This document shows positions 14,980-22,612 of a stretch of DNA of 64,000 nucleotides, one piece after another. The notes beneath the pieces were generated by a model. The model was given only the letters and a program-made list of their open reading frames with translations, ran no database searches and was not told the DNA's origin. The stretch comes from Paenibacillus validus NBRC 15382 (GTDB lineage: Bacteria > Bacillota > Bacilli > Paenibacillales > NBRC-103111): positions 62,001 through 126,000 of the forward strand of contig NZ_BIMH01000006.1 of NCBI RefSeq assembly GCF_004000985.1, read 5' to 3'. The translations under genes and the position numbers were made by a program. Positions within the stretch are counted from its first letter, which is position 1. Each line of letters begins with the position of its first letter.

Positions 14980-16197
14980 TTGACGAATTGGAAAGTAAAT
15001 TTAATCGTTCTTTGGGTGGGACAATTTTTGGTCATGGCGGGCATGACGATGATTGTTCCATTCTTACCTTTATATTTGCAAGAGCTGGGCCTGCATGAGG
15101 AGCATGAGGTGGCGACTTGGGCCGGTCTCATCTTCGCCGGCAACTTTGTCACTTCGTTCCTGTTTCAGCCCTTATGGGGCGGATTGGCCGACCGGTACGG
15201 ACGCAAAGTGATGCTGCTGCGGTCCGGGTTCGGCATGGCCGTCGTCATGGCTTTGATGGGCTTCGCAGGCACGGCCTGGCACTTGCTGCTCCTGCGGATG
15301 CTGAACGGCACCATAGCCGGCTTCATGCCGGCCGCCGTTGCGCTCATGTCGGCGAATACGCCGCGTGAGAGAATGGGCTTCGCCATGGGCACGCTTCAAT
15401 CCGGCGCTGTCGCCGGCTCTATTCTGGGCCCGTTCTTTGGCGGTCTGATGGCCGAGTGGATCGGATTTCGGCCCATCTTCTTCGTGACGGGCGCGCTGCT
15501 GTTCGCCGCTTCCCTGCTTGCGACTTTCCTCGTGAAGGAAACGTTCGATGCCAAGCGAGCGTCCCAGAAACCGAAGCAGTCGATGATGGCGGCCTTCGCC
15601 GAGCTGCGCAAAAGCCCGCAGCTGCCATCGATTTACGCGGTCACCTTCCTGATTCAATTCTCGCTGCTCAGCGTACAGCCGCTCCTGCCGTTATTCGTGC
15701 AAAAGCTGCACGGACAGGACGCGATGGTTGCCTTTTATGCGGGACTCGTCGGCTCCATCACCGGATTTTCCAACATGATTGCGTCTCCCCTGCTCGGTCG
15801 CCTTTCTGACCGGATCGGGCCTGAACGTATTCTCATCGTGTGCCTGGTCGGCTCCGCGATCGCCTCCGTGCCGCAAGCGATGGTGCACAACGTCTGGCAG
15901 TTGTTCGCTTCAAGGTTCTTCCTCGGCATCTTCCTCGGCGGACTGCTGCCTACGGTGAACGCCTTGATCCGTAAGCATACGCCCACCGGTATGGAAAGCC
16001 GCTCCTACAGCTTTAACTCCAGTGCGCTAAGCCTGGGCAACATGCTCGGTCCGGTCGTTGGAGGCGCCGTCTCCGGGTTGATCACGATCCAGCAAATCTT
16101 TCTCATCTCCGGCGCGCTGCTGCTCGTCAACGCCTTCTGGGCGCACAAGTCATTGATAAGCACACCAAACCTCCCCCGTTCGGGCAGCTCCGAATAG
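14980..16197 (+). CDS. MFS drug-efflux type transporter
   Basis: The 405-residue protein has 12 predicted helices and the MFS loop motif GGLADRYGRKVML (about 68-80) between helices 2 and 3, with a second copy LLGRLSDRIGPERI (about 268). PVGG/GPFFGG motif-C-like prolines in helix 5 (GSILGPFFGG) mark a drug-proton antiporter. It probably exports small toxic compounds. TTG 14980 is the only reasonable start (MTNWKVNLIVLWVGQF), with a weak AGGCGAG site. It follows the phosphoesterase gene and ends in a terminator overlapping its last codons. Confidence 0.85.
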   Translation: MTNWKVNLIVLWVGQFLVMAGMTMIVPFLPLYLQELGLHEEHEVATWAGLIFAGNFVTSFLFQPLWGGLADRYGRKVMLLRSGFGMAVVMALMGFAGTAWHLLLLRMLNGTIAGFMPAAVALMSANTPRERMGFAMGTLQSGAVAGSILGPFFGGLMAEWIGFRPIFFVTGALLFAASLLATFLVKETFDAKRASQKPKQSMMAAFAELRKSPQLPSIYAVTFLIQFSLLSVQPLLPLFVQKLHGQDAMVAFYAGLVGSITGFSNMIASPLLGRLSDRIGPERILIVCLVGSAIASVPQAMVHNVWQLFASRFFLGIFLGGLLPTVNALIRKHTPTGMESRSYSFNSSALSLGNMLGPVVGGAVSGLITIQQIFLISGALLLVNAFWAHKSLISTPNLPRSGSSE

Positions 16198-16205
16198 GGG
16201 AGGTT
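16168..16205. terminator. Hairpin at the end of the MFS gene
   Basis: AACCTCCCC pairs with GGGGAGGTT around a 20-base loop that contains the stop codon; the T tract is poor. Confidence 0.55.
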
Positions 16206-16286
16206 CGCTTTCATGCCCACAGGCGGCTGGCTTGCCTGAATGGACCGGGCATCCCGGAGAGACAGCTGTTCCGGGGAAAGCTTCGC

Positions 16287-16928
16287 CTATCCCTTAACCC
16301 GTGCGATGGCAAGGCCGTCATAGGCCGGCAGCATGACGCCATCCAGACGGGGATCCCGTGCAATCCGCTGGTTGAACTCTCGCATGCGCGTCACTGCGTT
16401 TCCTTTCTCATTCGGATTGATCGTCTTGCCGCGCATGAACGTATTGTCGCCGACGATGAGCGCCCCCGGACGCGCCAGCTTGATCGCCCATTCCAAATAA
16501 TTCAAATAGTTGCCTTTGTCCGCATCGATGAAAAAGAAATCGAACCGGCGCCCCTCCTCGGCAAGCCGCTGCAAGCTGTCGAGCGCCTCCCCTACATAAT
16601 ACTCGACTTGTTCGCCGAAGCCGGCGAGCTTCAGGTTCTCGTAAGCCAGATCGGCGTACGGCTGCTTCAGCTCCAGGGACGTCAGCTTCCCTCGCTCCGT
16701 CAGCCCCCGTGCCAAACAAATGCCGCTGTACCCCCCGAGTGCCCCGATTTCAAGCACCTGCTCGGCACGGTTCATGCGCACCAGCAGCGTCAGCAGTCTT
16801 CCGTAACCCGGAGCAACGGAAATTTCGGGCATCCCTTGCTTACGAATCGATTCCAATACCCGCTCCAACGTTTCGTCTTTGTCAAATAACGAATCCGCGT
16901 ACGATTCCTGCGTCCAATTCGATTCCAT
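16287..16928 (-). CDS. O-methyltransferase, COMT-like class I
   Basis: The 213-residue enzyme transfers a methyl group from SAM, probably to a hydroxyl of a catechol-like or tRNA substrate (TrmR/YrrM relatives). Motifs are VLEIGALGGYSGICLARGL (about 59-77, SAM loop), LTSLEL, and FFIDADKGNYLNYLEWA (about 130-146) with metal-binding Asp residues, followed by GDNTFMRG. ATG 16928 is chosen because AGGGGAGG lies nine bases upstream; a more upstream frame to 17018 lacks a site. It is divergent from the YpsC-like gene. Confidence 0.88.
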   Translation of the reverse strand: MESNWTQESYADSLFDKDETLERVLESIRKQGMPEISVAPGYGRLLTLLVRMNRAEQVLEIGALGGYSGICLARGLTERGKLTSLELKQPYADLAYENLKLAGFGEQVEYYVGEALDSLQRLAEEGRRFDFFFIDADKGNYLNYLEWAIKLARPGALIVGDNTFMRGKTINPNEKGNAVTRMREFNQRIARDPRLDGVMLPAYDGLAIARVKG

Positions 16929-16965
16929 CCTTGCCGGCCTCCCCTCGTTCTCATCGCGAGCCGCG

Positions 16966-16994
16966 TTGTATAATGATTGCGAATCGCCTATACT
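16966..16994 (+). promoter_or_regulatory. Sigma-A promoter for the RNA methyltransferase
   Basis: TTGTAT at 16966-16971 and TATACT at 16989-16994 with a 17-base spacer. Confidence 0.65.
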
Positions 16995-17056
16995 AGGTAA
17001 TTGTATGGCTTTTGCCAACGCAGTTCAACTTGTTTGATTCGGAGTGAAACTCACCT

Positions 17057-18238
17057 ATGTCTTTCCCATCCTTTAGTTCCATTGAATTGATCGCCACTGC
17101 TCCCATGGGGCTTGAAGCCGTCGTGGCCCGCGAGGTTCGCGATTTGGGTTACGAGCAAGTCACCGTGGAGAACGGCCGCGTTACTTTTACAGGCGACCTG
17201 CTCGCTGTTTGCCGCGCAAACTTATGGCTGCGCACGGCGGATCGCGTCTTGATCAAGATGGCGCAATTCGAAGCACGCACGTTCGACGACTTGTTTGAAG
17301 GCGTCAAAGCGCTGCCTTGGCCGGACTGGATTCCGGAAGACGGAGAGTTCCCCGTCGAAGGACGTTCGCACAAATCGCAATTGTCCAGCGTCCCCGCTTG
17401 CCAAGGCATCGTGAAGAAAGCGGTCGTGGAAAGCATGAAGCAGCGGTACGGCACGGAATGGTTCCGCGAAACCGAAGGCCGTTACGTGATTGAGGTGTCG
17501 CTGCTCAATGACATCGCCACGATCACGCTGGATACGACCGGTCCCGGACTGCATAAGAGAGGCTACCGCAAATTGGTGACGGAAGCGCCGCTGAAGGAAA
17601 CGATGGCGGCCGCCATGGTGCTGCTCAGCCGTTGGCAGCCTGAACGGCCGCTCTACGACCCGTTCTGCGGCTCCGGCACGATCCCGATCGAAGCGGCGAT
17701 GATCGGCTGGAATATAGCCCCCGGCCTGCGGCGCAGCTTCAACGCGGAGAGCTGGCCTGTGATTTCGGAAGCGTTATGGAGCGAAGCACGGGAGGAAGCC
17801 TTTGATCTGGTCAAGGACGATATCCCGCTGCAAATCGGCGGCTCGGACATCGACCCCGCCGCCATCGAAGTGGCGTTAGCTGCAGCCAAATCCGCAGGCC
17901 TCGCCAAGGAGCTTCGCTTCCATACGCTTCCGGTCAGCAAAGCGCTGCCGGCCGGCGATTACGGCTGCCTGATCACGAACCCGCCATACGGCGAAAGGCT
18001 CGGCGACCGCGAAGAAGTCGAACGCGCGCTGCGCCAATTCGGGCAGATGCATAAGCAGCTGCCGAACTGGTCGGCCTTCATCCTCAGCCCGAGCAAGCAA
18101 ATGGAGCATTATCTCGGGCGAAAAGCCGATAAGAAGCGCAAGCTGTTTAACGGACGCATCGAATGCGCGTTATACCAATTTTTCGCCCCGGGCGGCTTGT
18201 TCGGCTGGCGGAAGGATTCGAGTACGAGCGGGAATTAA
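17057..18238 (+). CDS. THUMP-domain class I RNA methyltransferase, YpsC/RlmL-N type
   Basis: The 393-residue protein probably makes m2G in rRNA. It has an N-terminal ferredoxin-like and THUMP region (about 8-165; ATAPMGLEAVVAREV, LHKRGYR near 173) and a Rossmann methyltransferase domain (about 180-385). The latter has DPFCGSGTIPIEAA (SAM-binding motif I, about 202) and NPPYGERLG (catalytic motif IV, about 310). Length and order match B. subtilis YpsC. It is monocistronic, with a strong terminator. Confidence 0.92.
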   Translation: MSFPSFSSIELIATAPMGLEAVVAREVRDLGYEQVTVENGRVTFTGDLLAVCRANLWLRTADRVLIKMAQFEARTFDDLFEGVKALPWPDWIPEDGEFPVEGRSHKSQLSSVPACQGIVKKAVVESMKQRYGTEWFRETEGRYVIEVSLLNDIATITLDTTGPGLHKRGYRKLVTEAPLKETMAAAMVLLSRWQPERPLYDPFCGSGTIPIEAAMIGWNIAPGLRRSFNAESWPVISEALWSEAREEAFDLVKDDIPLQIGGSDIDPAAIEVALAAAKSAGLAKELRFHTLPVSKALPAGDYGCLITNPPYGERLGDREEVERALRQFGQMHKQLPNWSAFILSPSKQMEHYLGRKADKKRKLFNGRIECALYQFFAPGGLFGWRKDSSTSGN

Positions 18239-18271
18239 TGCAGATTGCGCCTATACGCTGTGAGGAGCAGC

Positions 18272-18310
18272 CAAAAAAAGCTTAGGGCAGACGCTCCTAA
18301 GCTTTTTTTG
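18272..18310 (+). terminator. Strong intrinsic terminator
   Basis: A perfect 15-pair stem (from CAAAAAAAGCTTAGG) with a nine-base loop ends in seven T; its A-run lets it work on the other strand too. Confidence 0.9.
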
Positions 18311-18340
18311 GCATGCGCCCTTCCAGCGCGTAAACCATGC

Positions 18341-18388
18341 AAAAAAACGCATCCGTCTTCGGGGTACGTTCCCCGGTAAACGGATGCG
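18341..18388 (-). terminator. Terminator of the DUF2935 gene
   Basis: GCATCCGT pairs with ACGGATGC with an inner CGGGG/CCCCG stem; on the minus strand it is followed by seven T. Confidence 0.8.
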
Positions 18389-18415
18389 CTGCCGGCGTCG
18401 GCCGATAGGGTTTCG

Positions 18416-19228
18416 TTACACTTCCGTCCTCGGCTTCGTCGGGTCGCAGCTCATCGCTTTGATTTCCGACACCTGAGACAGCTTAAGCAAGTAATAACAC
18501 TCCTCCCGAGCCATGTGATCCGCCATCAAGGGCGAAAGCACACCGAGCGCCTGCCCGCTTAAACGGAGCTCTTCCAGCTCGCTCAGAAACTGCTTGAACA
18601 GCGTCATTTCAAGCTCAACCTCTTTATTAAACCGGGCTAAAGCCGGGAATTTCTTGATGTTCGTGCGCAGAAAGCCCGCCAGTTCCACCGCTTTCAGGTA
18701 ATACTCGCGGAATTGCCGGTCGAACGATCTGGCCAGTTCCACCAAACGGGATTCCGTCATATCCAAGCCGGCTGCAATGGAGCCCGCATGGCCGTAGGCG
18801 TCCTGGAGCCATACGATGTGGTGGTGCACCGCATCGAATACCGGCGCCGGGCGCCCGGATAACAAGTACCCCAGTACGCGTAAATACTCCTCTGCTTCGT
18901 TCACCATATGGCTCAAGAACGCGGGCGGCAGCTGGATTGCGATCTTGCCGATCAAATGCCGCTCCAGCAAGCGCAGCTTGAACGCGCGAAGGTCTTGTGT
19001 CAGCCCGTACGCGTCCTGCGTCAAAGCTCCCGCCTCTGCCGGGAACTTATCCGAACGCGCCTTCTTCAGCAAGTCGTCGAATGCTTGAACGAAGCCGAGC
19101 GCCCGCTGCGCCTCTTCCCGTTCATCGACCGGCAAGCTTACCCGGATGAACCTGGCATGATCACCGAGCACCTGAAGCCAAAACCGATGTTCAAATAACG
19201 CCGACTCGATAACCTCCGAGTTTTTCAC
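18416..19228 (-). CDS. DUF2935 family protein (haemerythrin-like helices)
   Basis: This is a 270-residue, all-helical protein with histidines in patterns such as EHRFWLQVLGDHARFI, VHHHIVWLQDAYGHA and DHMAREECYYL. DUF2935 proteins are two repeats of a four-helix bundle and may bind a di-metal centre. Here each half carries the His/Glu pairs that would do this. The function is unknown. GTG 19228 is chosen because GGAGG lies seven bases upstream; an ATG at 19234 is too close to that site. Confidence 0.82.
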   Translation of the reverse strand: MKNSEVIESALFEHRFWLQVLGDHARFIRVSLPVDEREEAQRALGFVQAFDDLLKKARSDKFPAEAGALTQDAYGLTQDLRAFKLRLLERHLIGKIAIQLPPAFLSHMVNEAEEYLRVLGYLLSGRPAPVFDAVHHHIVWLQDAYGHAGSIAAGLDMTESRLVELARSFDRQFREYYLKAVELAGFLRTNIKKFPALARFNKEVELEMTLFKQFLSELEELRLSGQALGVLSPLMADHMAREECYYLLKLSQVSEIKAMSCDPTKPRTEV

Positions 19229-19352
19229 AAACATGCCTCCAATGATCCGATTGTTCCGTGCCGGATGGGAATGATCCGGCCACCCCACATCGTATGCTCA
19301 GAGGCCCAATCGGGTTCAAAGAAAGCCGCAGTCGTTCGCTGCCTAAGCTATA

Positions 19353-19646
19353 CTAAGCGTGCTTCAGCTGAGGACGGCACATCAAGTAATCGAACAACGG
19401 TAGAAATACGTCGTGGTTCGATTCGCAGCAGATCGAGAGCTTCACTTCGCCCATCCAGTAAAACGTGATGATTTGCCGGCTGCGCCCGCGAATCATCTCG
19501 ACATCCCAATGCGGGGACGTCAGCTCGTACACGTCACGATTTATGAACAATTTCGGTCCTTCAGCAGATAGGAAGACTCCGATGAAATCATCGCCGATTT
19601 TCGTGTAAAACCCCTTCTTATTTAAGATGCTGCGTTCCTGGTCCAT
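19353..19646 (-). CDS. Conserved small hypothetical protein
   Basis: The 97-residue soluble protein begins MDQERSILNKKGFYTK and has alternating beta-like hydrophobic segments (GVFLSAEGPKLFINRDVYEL, QIITFYWMGEVKLSICCES). No known motif is found. ATG 19646 has AAGGAGGAG nine bases upstream. It sits between the DUF2935 gene and a terminator on the same strand, so it is probably its own transcription unit. Confidence 0.6.
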   Translation of the reverse strand: MDQERSILNKKGFYTKIGDDFIGVFLSAEGPKLFINRDVYELTSPHWDVEMIRGRSRQIITFYWMGEVKLSICCESNHDVFLPLFDYLMCRPQLKHA

Positions 19647-19671
19647 CGCCGGGTTCTCCTCCTTCATCTAT

Positions 19672-19851
19672 TCACACCAAAAAAAGCTCCCCTGGTCGGG
19701 AGCCGCTGTTGAAAGGATCGCGATCACTCCGTGCCTTCGACAACTGGCTGGCATAGCGCTGCTCTCCTGCGCCTAAGCCCCTATAGCTTTGCGTCCGCAG
19801 ACTTTCGTCCGGGTTGCCCTTATCGAGTGCGCTCGAATTGTGTCTGTTCAT
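19672..19851 (-). CDS. Possible 59-residue hydrophilic protein
   Basis: The open frame starts at ATG 19851 (MNRHNSSALDKGNPD) and its last residues are encoded by the terminator hairpin at 19679-19703. There is no clear ribosome-binding site. The terminator must serve some minus-strand transcript, and this is the nearest candidate. The composition is polar with no motif. Real coding is doubtful. Confidence 0.25.
   Translation of the reverse strand: MNRHNSSALDKGNPDESLRTQSYRGLGAGEQRYASQLSKARSDRDPFNSGSRPGELFLV
19679..19703 (-). terminator. Minus-strand intrinsic terminator
   Basis: GGCTCCC/GGGAGC stem followed, on the minus strand, by seven T. Confidence 0.75.
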
Positions 19852-19916
19852 GGAGATGTTCTTTATTAAGAATATAAGATAGAAGGTCACGAATACATAG
19901 TTCTTTCATCCCATTT

Positions 19917-20137
19917 TCATAAAAAAAATTGGGAATTTTGTATGATTTTGAATAACCGGTACCCTTTCCAGTAAAAAATGATACCCGTCAACGCGATCAT
20001 GGCAACCGTTACAAAAAGCGGGCCTCCGCCCCATTGACCGAGCACATAGCCCCGATTACCGGTCCCGGAAATTGGCCGCCCCCGGATCATGTCTGGACGC
20101 CGAAATTCGTGCCGCGCATCCCTTCCGGCGTCAAATC
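19917..20137 (-). pseudogene. C-terminal relic of an MFS transporter
   Basis: Reading down from 20137, the first frame gives DLTPEGMRGTNFGVQT, then an in-frame TGA near 20090, then SGGGQFPGPVIG. A frameshift near 20050 moves to GYVLGQWGGGPLFVTVAMIALTGIIFYW and a stop at 19917. These are the RGTxFGVQ loop and helices 11-12 of an MFS drug transporter. No N-terminal two thirds exist nearby, so it is a decayed fragment. The AT-rich stretch that follows may mark the old gene end. Confidence 0.7.
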
Positions 20138-20186
20138 AAAAATCCCCGGTGCCCTGAGGCCCGAGGATCTGATCTTCTTGCATGAT

Positions 20187-20408
20187 TTATTTCACGTATT
20201 TGCTCGCCTTCTCGATCGCTTCGTCTTCCGTCTTGCCGGTTACATACCGGCCGTTAATGAAGATGAAGGCAAACCGCGAGCACGGGCCGCAATAAGACTT
20301 GCAGCCGACTTTGATCTCGGCGTCGGGCGCAAGCTTCTGCAGCTTCGGAACGGCGGTTTTCATTCTCATATGTTTGCATTTGTCGCAAACGCGAATATCG
20401 TTGACCAT
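20187..20408 (-). CDS. DUF1450 (YuzB-like) small cysteine protein
   Basis: This is a 73-residue protein with an N-terminal CDKCK motif (8-12) and GCKSYCGPC near residues 35-43, which matches the conserved GCLSYCGxC of DUF1450/UPF0349. Cysteine spacing suggests metal or Fe-S binding or redox chemistry, but the family function is not known. ATG 20408 is preceded by AAAGGAA. It lies 54 bases downstream of the HesB-like gene on the same strand and may be co-transcribed. Confidence 0.8.
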   Translation of the reverse strand: MVNDIRVCDKCKHMRMKTAVPKLQKLAPDAEIKVGCKSYCGPCSRFAFIFINGRYVTGKTEDEAIEKASKYVK

Positions 20409-20462
20409 GCGGTAATTCCTTTCTTCAAGCGGCTGACACCGGGGAACTCCGTGAACGATGTG

Positions 20463-20765
20463 CTAGTGGTCCCCGTTATTGCCCTTGCTTGGATTCGTTA
20501 CCGCGAATCCTTCTTCCGGCACATAGAAATAATCGATCCGAACGCCGTCGAGCAGCGGCTCGTCCTTTTGCAGAATAACGTCGATTCCTTTATCTGTCGA
20601 AACGACGACATCGTTCTCGGTCGGCGTATCCATGCTGAGTCCGTAGTGGGCATGGTCGCCATGCGCATGAGTCACATACACGCGAAGCTTTAATTCTTTA
20701 TTCTCTTCTTGCTCCATCTCGGCCAACAACACTTTGGCCGCATTGCGCGAAATCTTGCATTTCAT
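20463..20765 (-). CDS. HesB/IscA-like fold protein without cysteine ligands
   Basis: The 100-residue protein has the HesB/IscA (Fe-S biosynthesis) fold pattern: N-terminal ISRNAAKVLLAEM, central LRVYVTHAHGDHAHYGLSMD, and GIDVILQKDEPLLDGVRIDYF. Classical A-type carriers use one central and two C-terminal cysteines (CGC); none is present here. Instead four histidines cluster in residues 33-40 and the tail ends GDH. It resembles the YneR-like side branch. ATG 20765 has an AGGAGAAG site. The neighbouring Cys-rich DUF1450 gene supports a metal link, which is inference. Confidence 0.72.
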   Translation of the reverse strand: MKCKISRNAAKVLLAEMEQEENKELKLRVYVTHAHGDHAHYGLSMDTPTENDVVVSTDKGIDVILQKDEPLLDGVRIDYFYVPEEGFAVTNPSKGNNGDH

Positions 20766-20871
20766 GTCCAGTCACTTCTCCTACTGTGCGTTTTTTCTTA
20801 TTGTATAGAATCGGGCCGCCGAAAGCAACCGTTCTTCGCTGTTTCCGTATGTATGTACAAGCCGGCCTCAC

Positions 20872-20900
20872 TTGCGAATCAAGTCGGTGTCTTTTAATAT
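20872..20900 (+). promoter_or_regulatory. Sigma-A promoter for the AI-2E permease gene
   Basis: TTGCGA at 20872-20877 and TAATAT at 20895-20900, 17-base spacer. Confidence 0.6.
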
Positions 20901-20926
20901 GGAAGATAATGAATGGAGGTTAACGA

Positions 20927-22039
20927 ATGATTCCCTTTTATCGCAAATATTACAAAACGATTATCGATATTGCGCTGCTCGTGCTTACCGTATATTTGTT
21001 CATGTTCGCCTTTAGCCATCTGTATCGGATCGCGACCCCGATTTTCCTCGCGTTCGTCATTTACTTGATCATCGAGCCGTTCGCCAAGTTCCTGAACCGG
21101 CGCGGGTTGAAGAAATCGATCGCTTCCGCCATCTCCACCCTCGTCTTCGTGATGGTCATTCTAGGTGCCATGACCGGACTCGGCGCGATCTTCACGACCC
21201 AGATCATCAATCTCGCCGACAAGCTGCCCGATTACGCCGTCGTTCTGGAGCAAGAGCTCATCAACCGCTCCGACCAGGTACAGTCACTGATCGGGACGCT
21301 TCCGGTCGATTTGAATTTAGTGGAGAAGGCCAAGGAGTACTCCGCGGAGATCATTCAGAAGACGACCGAAATCGCCCGTACGTTCTTAACGAGCTTGTTC
21401 GCCATGCTGACCTCGTTCTCCACGTTCGTCGTGAACTTCGTGATCGGTATTATTTTGGCCTATTTCCTGAGCATCGAGATCGAATCCTGGAAGCGGATCG
21501 CTTCGGACAAAACGCCGAAAACGTTTAAAAAAGCGTTCCACTTCCTCCGCGAGAACGTGCTGCTGGGCATCGTCACCTACCTTAAAGCGCAGGCGAAGCT
21601 GATCAGCCTGACCTTTATCGTCATCTTCATCGCGCTGCTTATATTGAACGTCAACAACGCCTTCTCGATCGCGCTCTTGGCGGCCATCTTCGACGTGCTC
21701 CCGCTGCTCGGCGTTTCGACGCTGTTCATTCCATGGATCATCTACTTGCTGGTCGTCGGACAAACGACGCTCGCGATTTGGCTGGCTGTGCTGCTCGTCG
21801 TTGTGATTGGAACGAGACAAATTCTGGAACCGAAAATTACGGGCGATTCCCTCGGCGTGTCCGCCTTCACGATGCTTTCGTTCATGATCGTCTCGCTGTC
21901 GCTCTTCGGCGTGGCCGGCTTGATCTTATCGCCCGTGCTGATCATCCTGGTTAAAGCGCTGTACGAGCAAGGGTATTTAAAACGATGGATCCGGATGCCG
22001 GCCGAAGAGTACGAGCCCGATCCGTCGTCTATCAAATAA
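20927..22039 (+). CDS. AI-2E family transporter (PerM/TqsA/YdbI type)
   Basis: The 370-residue polytopic protein has about eight helices: two near the N-terminus, a third at 65-90, a long periplasmic-type helical insert (about 95-150), then five more. The family region LLAAIFDVLPLLGVSTLFIPW (about 245) and the closing VLIILVKALYEQGYLKRW fit the AI-2 exporter superfamily, whose members export quorum signals or act as Na+/H+ antiporters. ATG 20927 has GGAGG seven bases upstream. It stands alone. Confidence 0.88.
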   Translation: MIPFYRKYYKTIIDIALLVLTVYLFMFAFSHLYRIATPIFLAFVIYLIIEPFAKFLNRRGLKKSIASAISTLVFVMVILGAMTGLGAIFTTQIINLADKLPDYAVVLEQELINRSDQVQSLIGTLPVDLNLVEKAKEYSAEIIQKTTEIARTFLTSLFAMLTSFSTFVVNFVIGIILAYFLSIEIESWKRIASDKTPKTFKKAFHFLRENVLLGIVTYLKAQAKLISLTFIVIFIALLILNVNNAFSIALLAAIFDVLPLLGVSTLFIPWIIYLLVVGQTTLAIWLAVLLVVVIGTRQILEPKITGDSLGVSAFTMLSFMIVSLSLFGVAGLILSPVLIILVKALYEQGYLKRWIRMPAEEYEPDPSSIK

Positions 22040-22153
22040 TGCAGCACATCTCAACCGGATTCGGACGCTCACAAGCCGATTGATGGCATCTGAAGTCCAT
22101 GGAAAGCGGTGAAACGATATGTCGCAGCCCGCATAGCGTTTCTTACAAAGAAC

Positions 22154-22182
22154 AAAAAAAGAACCCCGATTCCTCGAGGTTC
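22154..22182 (-). terminator. Terminator downstream of the YkvA gene
   Basis: GAACC/GGTTC stem with an inner CGA/TCG, followed on the minus strand by seven T. The rest of 22040-22250 holds nothing else that I can support. Confidence 0.65.
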
Positions 22183-22250
22183 CCTTTAAACCTATTCAGT
22201 TGTTGAGCGGATGGCCGCTTCTTGTGGTTTGACCTTCCGAGGACGCAGCC

Positions 22251-22484
22251 TTAAGCGCCGTATTTCCGTTCGGCTCTATCGGTAAACCAGTTCATCAAGA
22301 GCAGCGTAACGGTTACATCGTCAATCGGGATGAAATTCAGCAGATCCGGCATGATCCAATAAATAAGCGCAGGCACCACGAACAACAGCTTCTCTCCGAG
22401 CGGAACCCGCGGGGAACGCAGCAGCGGCCAAATGCGCCGAAATACATGACCCCAATGCCGGAGTGACAACAATCGCTTCCACAT
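22251..22484 (-). CDS. YkvA (DUF1232) family protein
   Basis: The 77-residue protein has one hydrophobic helix pair. The family signature is PLGEKLLFVVPALIYWIMPDLLNFIPIDDVTVTLLLMNWF, including the PxDLxPxxDD pattern. DUF1232 proteins are small membrane-associated proteins with no settled role. ATG 22484 has a GGGAGA site upstream. It is monocistronic. Confidence 0.85.
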   Translation of the reverse strand: MWKRLLSLRHWGHVFRRIWPLLRSPRVPLGEKLLFVVPALIYWIMPDLLNFIPIDDVTVTLLLMNWFTDRAERKYGA

Positions 22485-22573
22485 CGCCTCGGGTCTCCCT
22501 TCCTGTCCAAGTCGTCTTACCCCGATTATACCTCATGGCAACCCGTTTGCCCAAACTCCGCTCCCCGCACAAA

Positions 22574-22607
22574 GAAGCCGCCGAGACGGACGGACTCGGC
22601 GGCTTCG
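22574..22607. terminator. Terminator of the LysM-M14 gene
   Basis: A perfect 12-pair stem (GAAGCCGCCGAG with CTCGGCGGCTTC), directly after the minus-strand stop at 22613. Confidence 0.75.
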
Positions 22608-22612
22608 AAATG

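Noticed and set aside
20034-20693. Plus-strand open frame of 219 codons
   Set aside because: It is antisense to the DUF1450 and HesB-like genes and the MFS relic, which have motifs and ribosome-binding sites.
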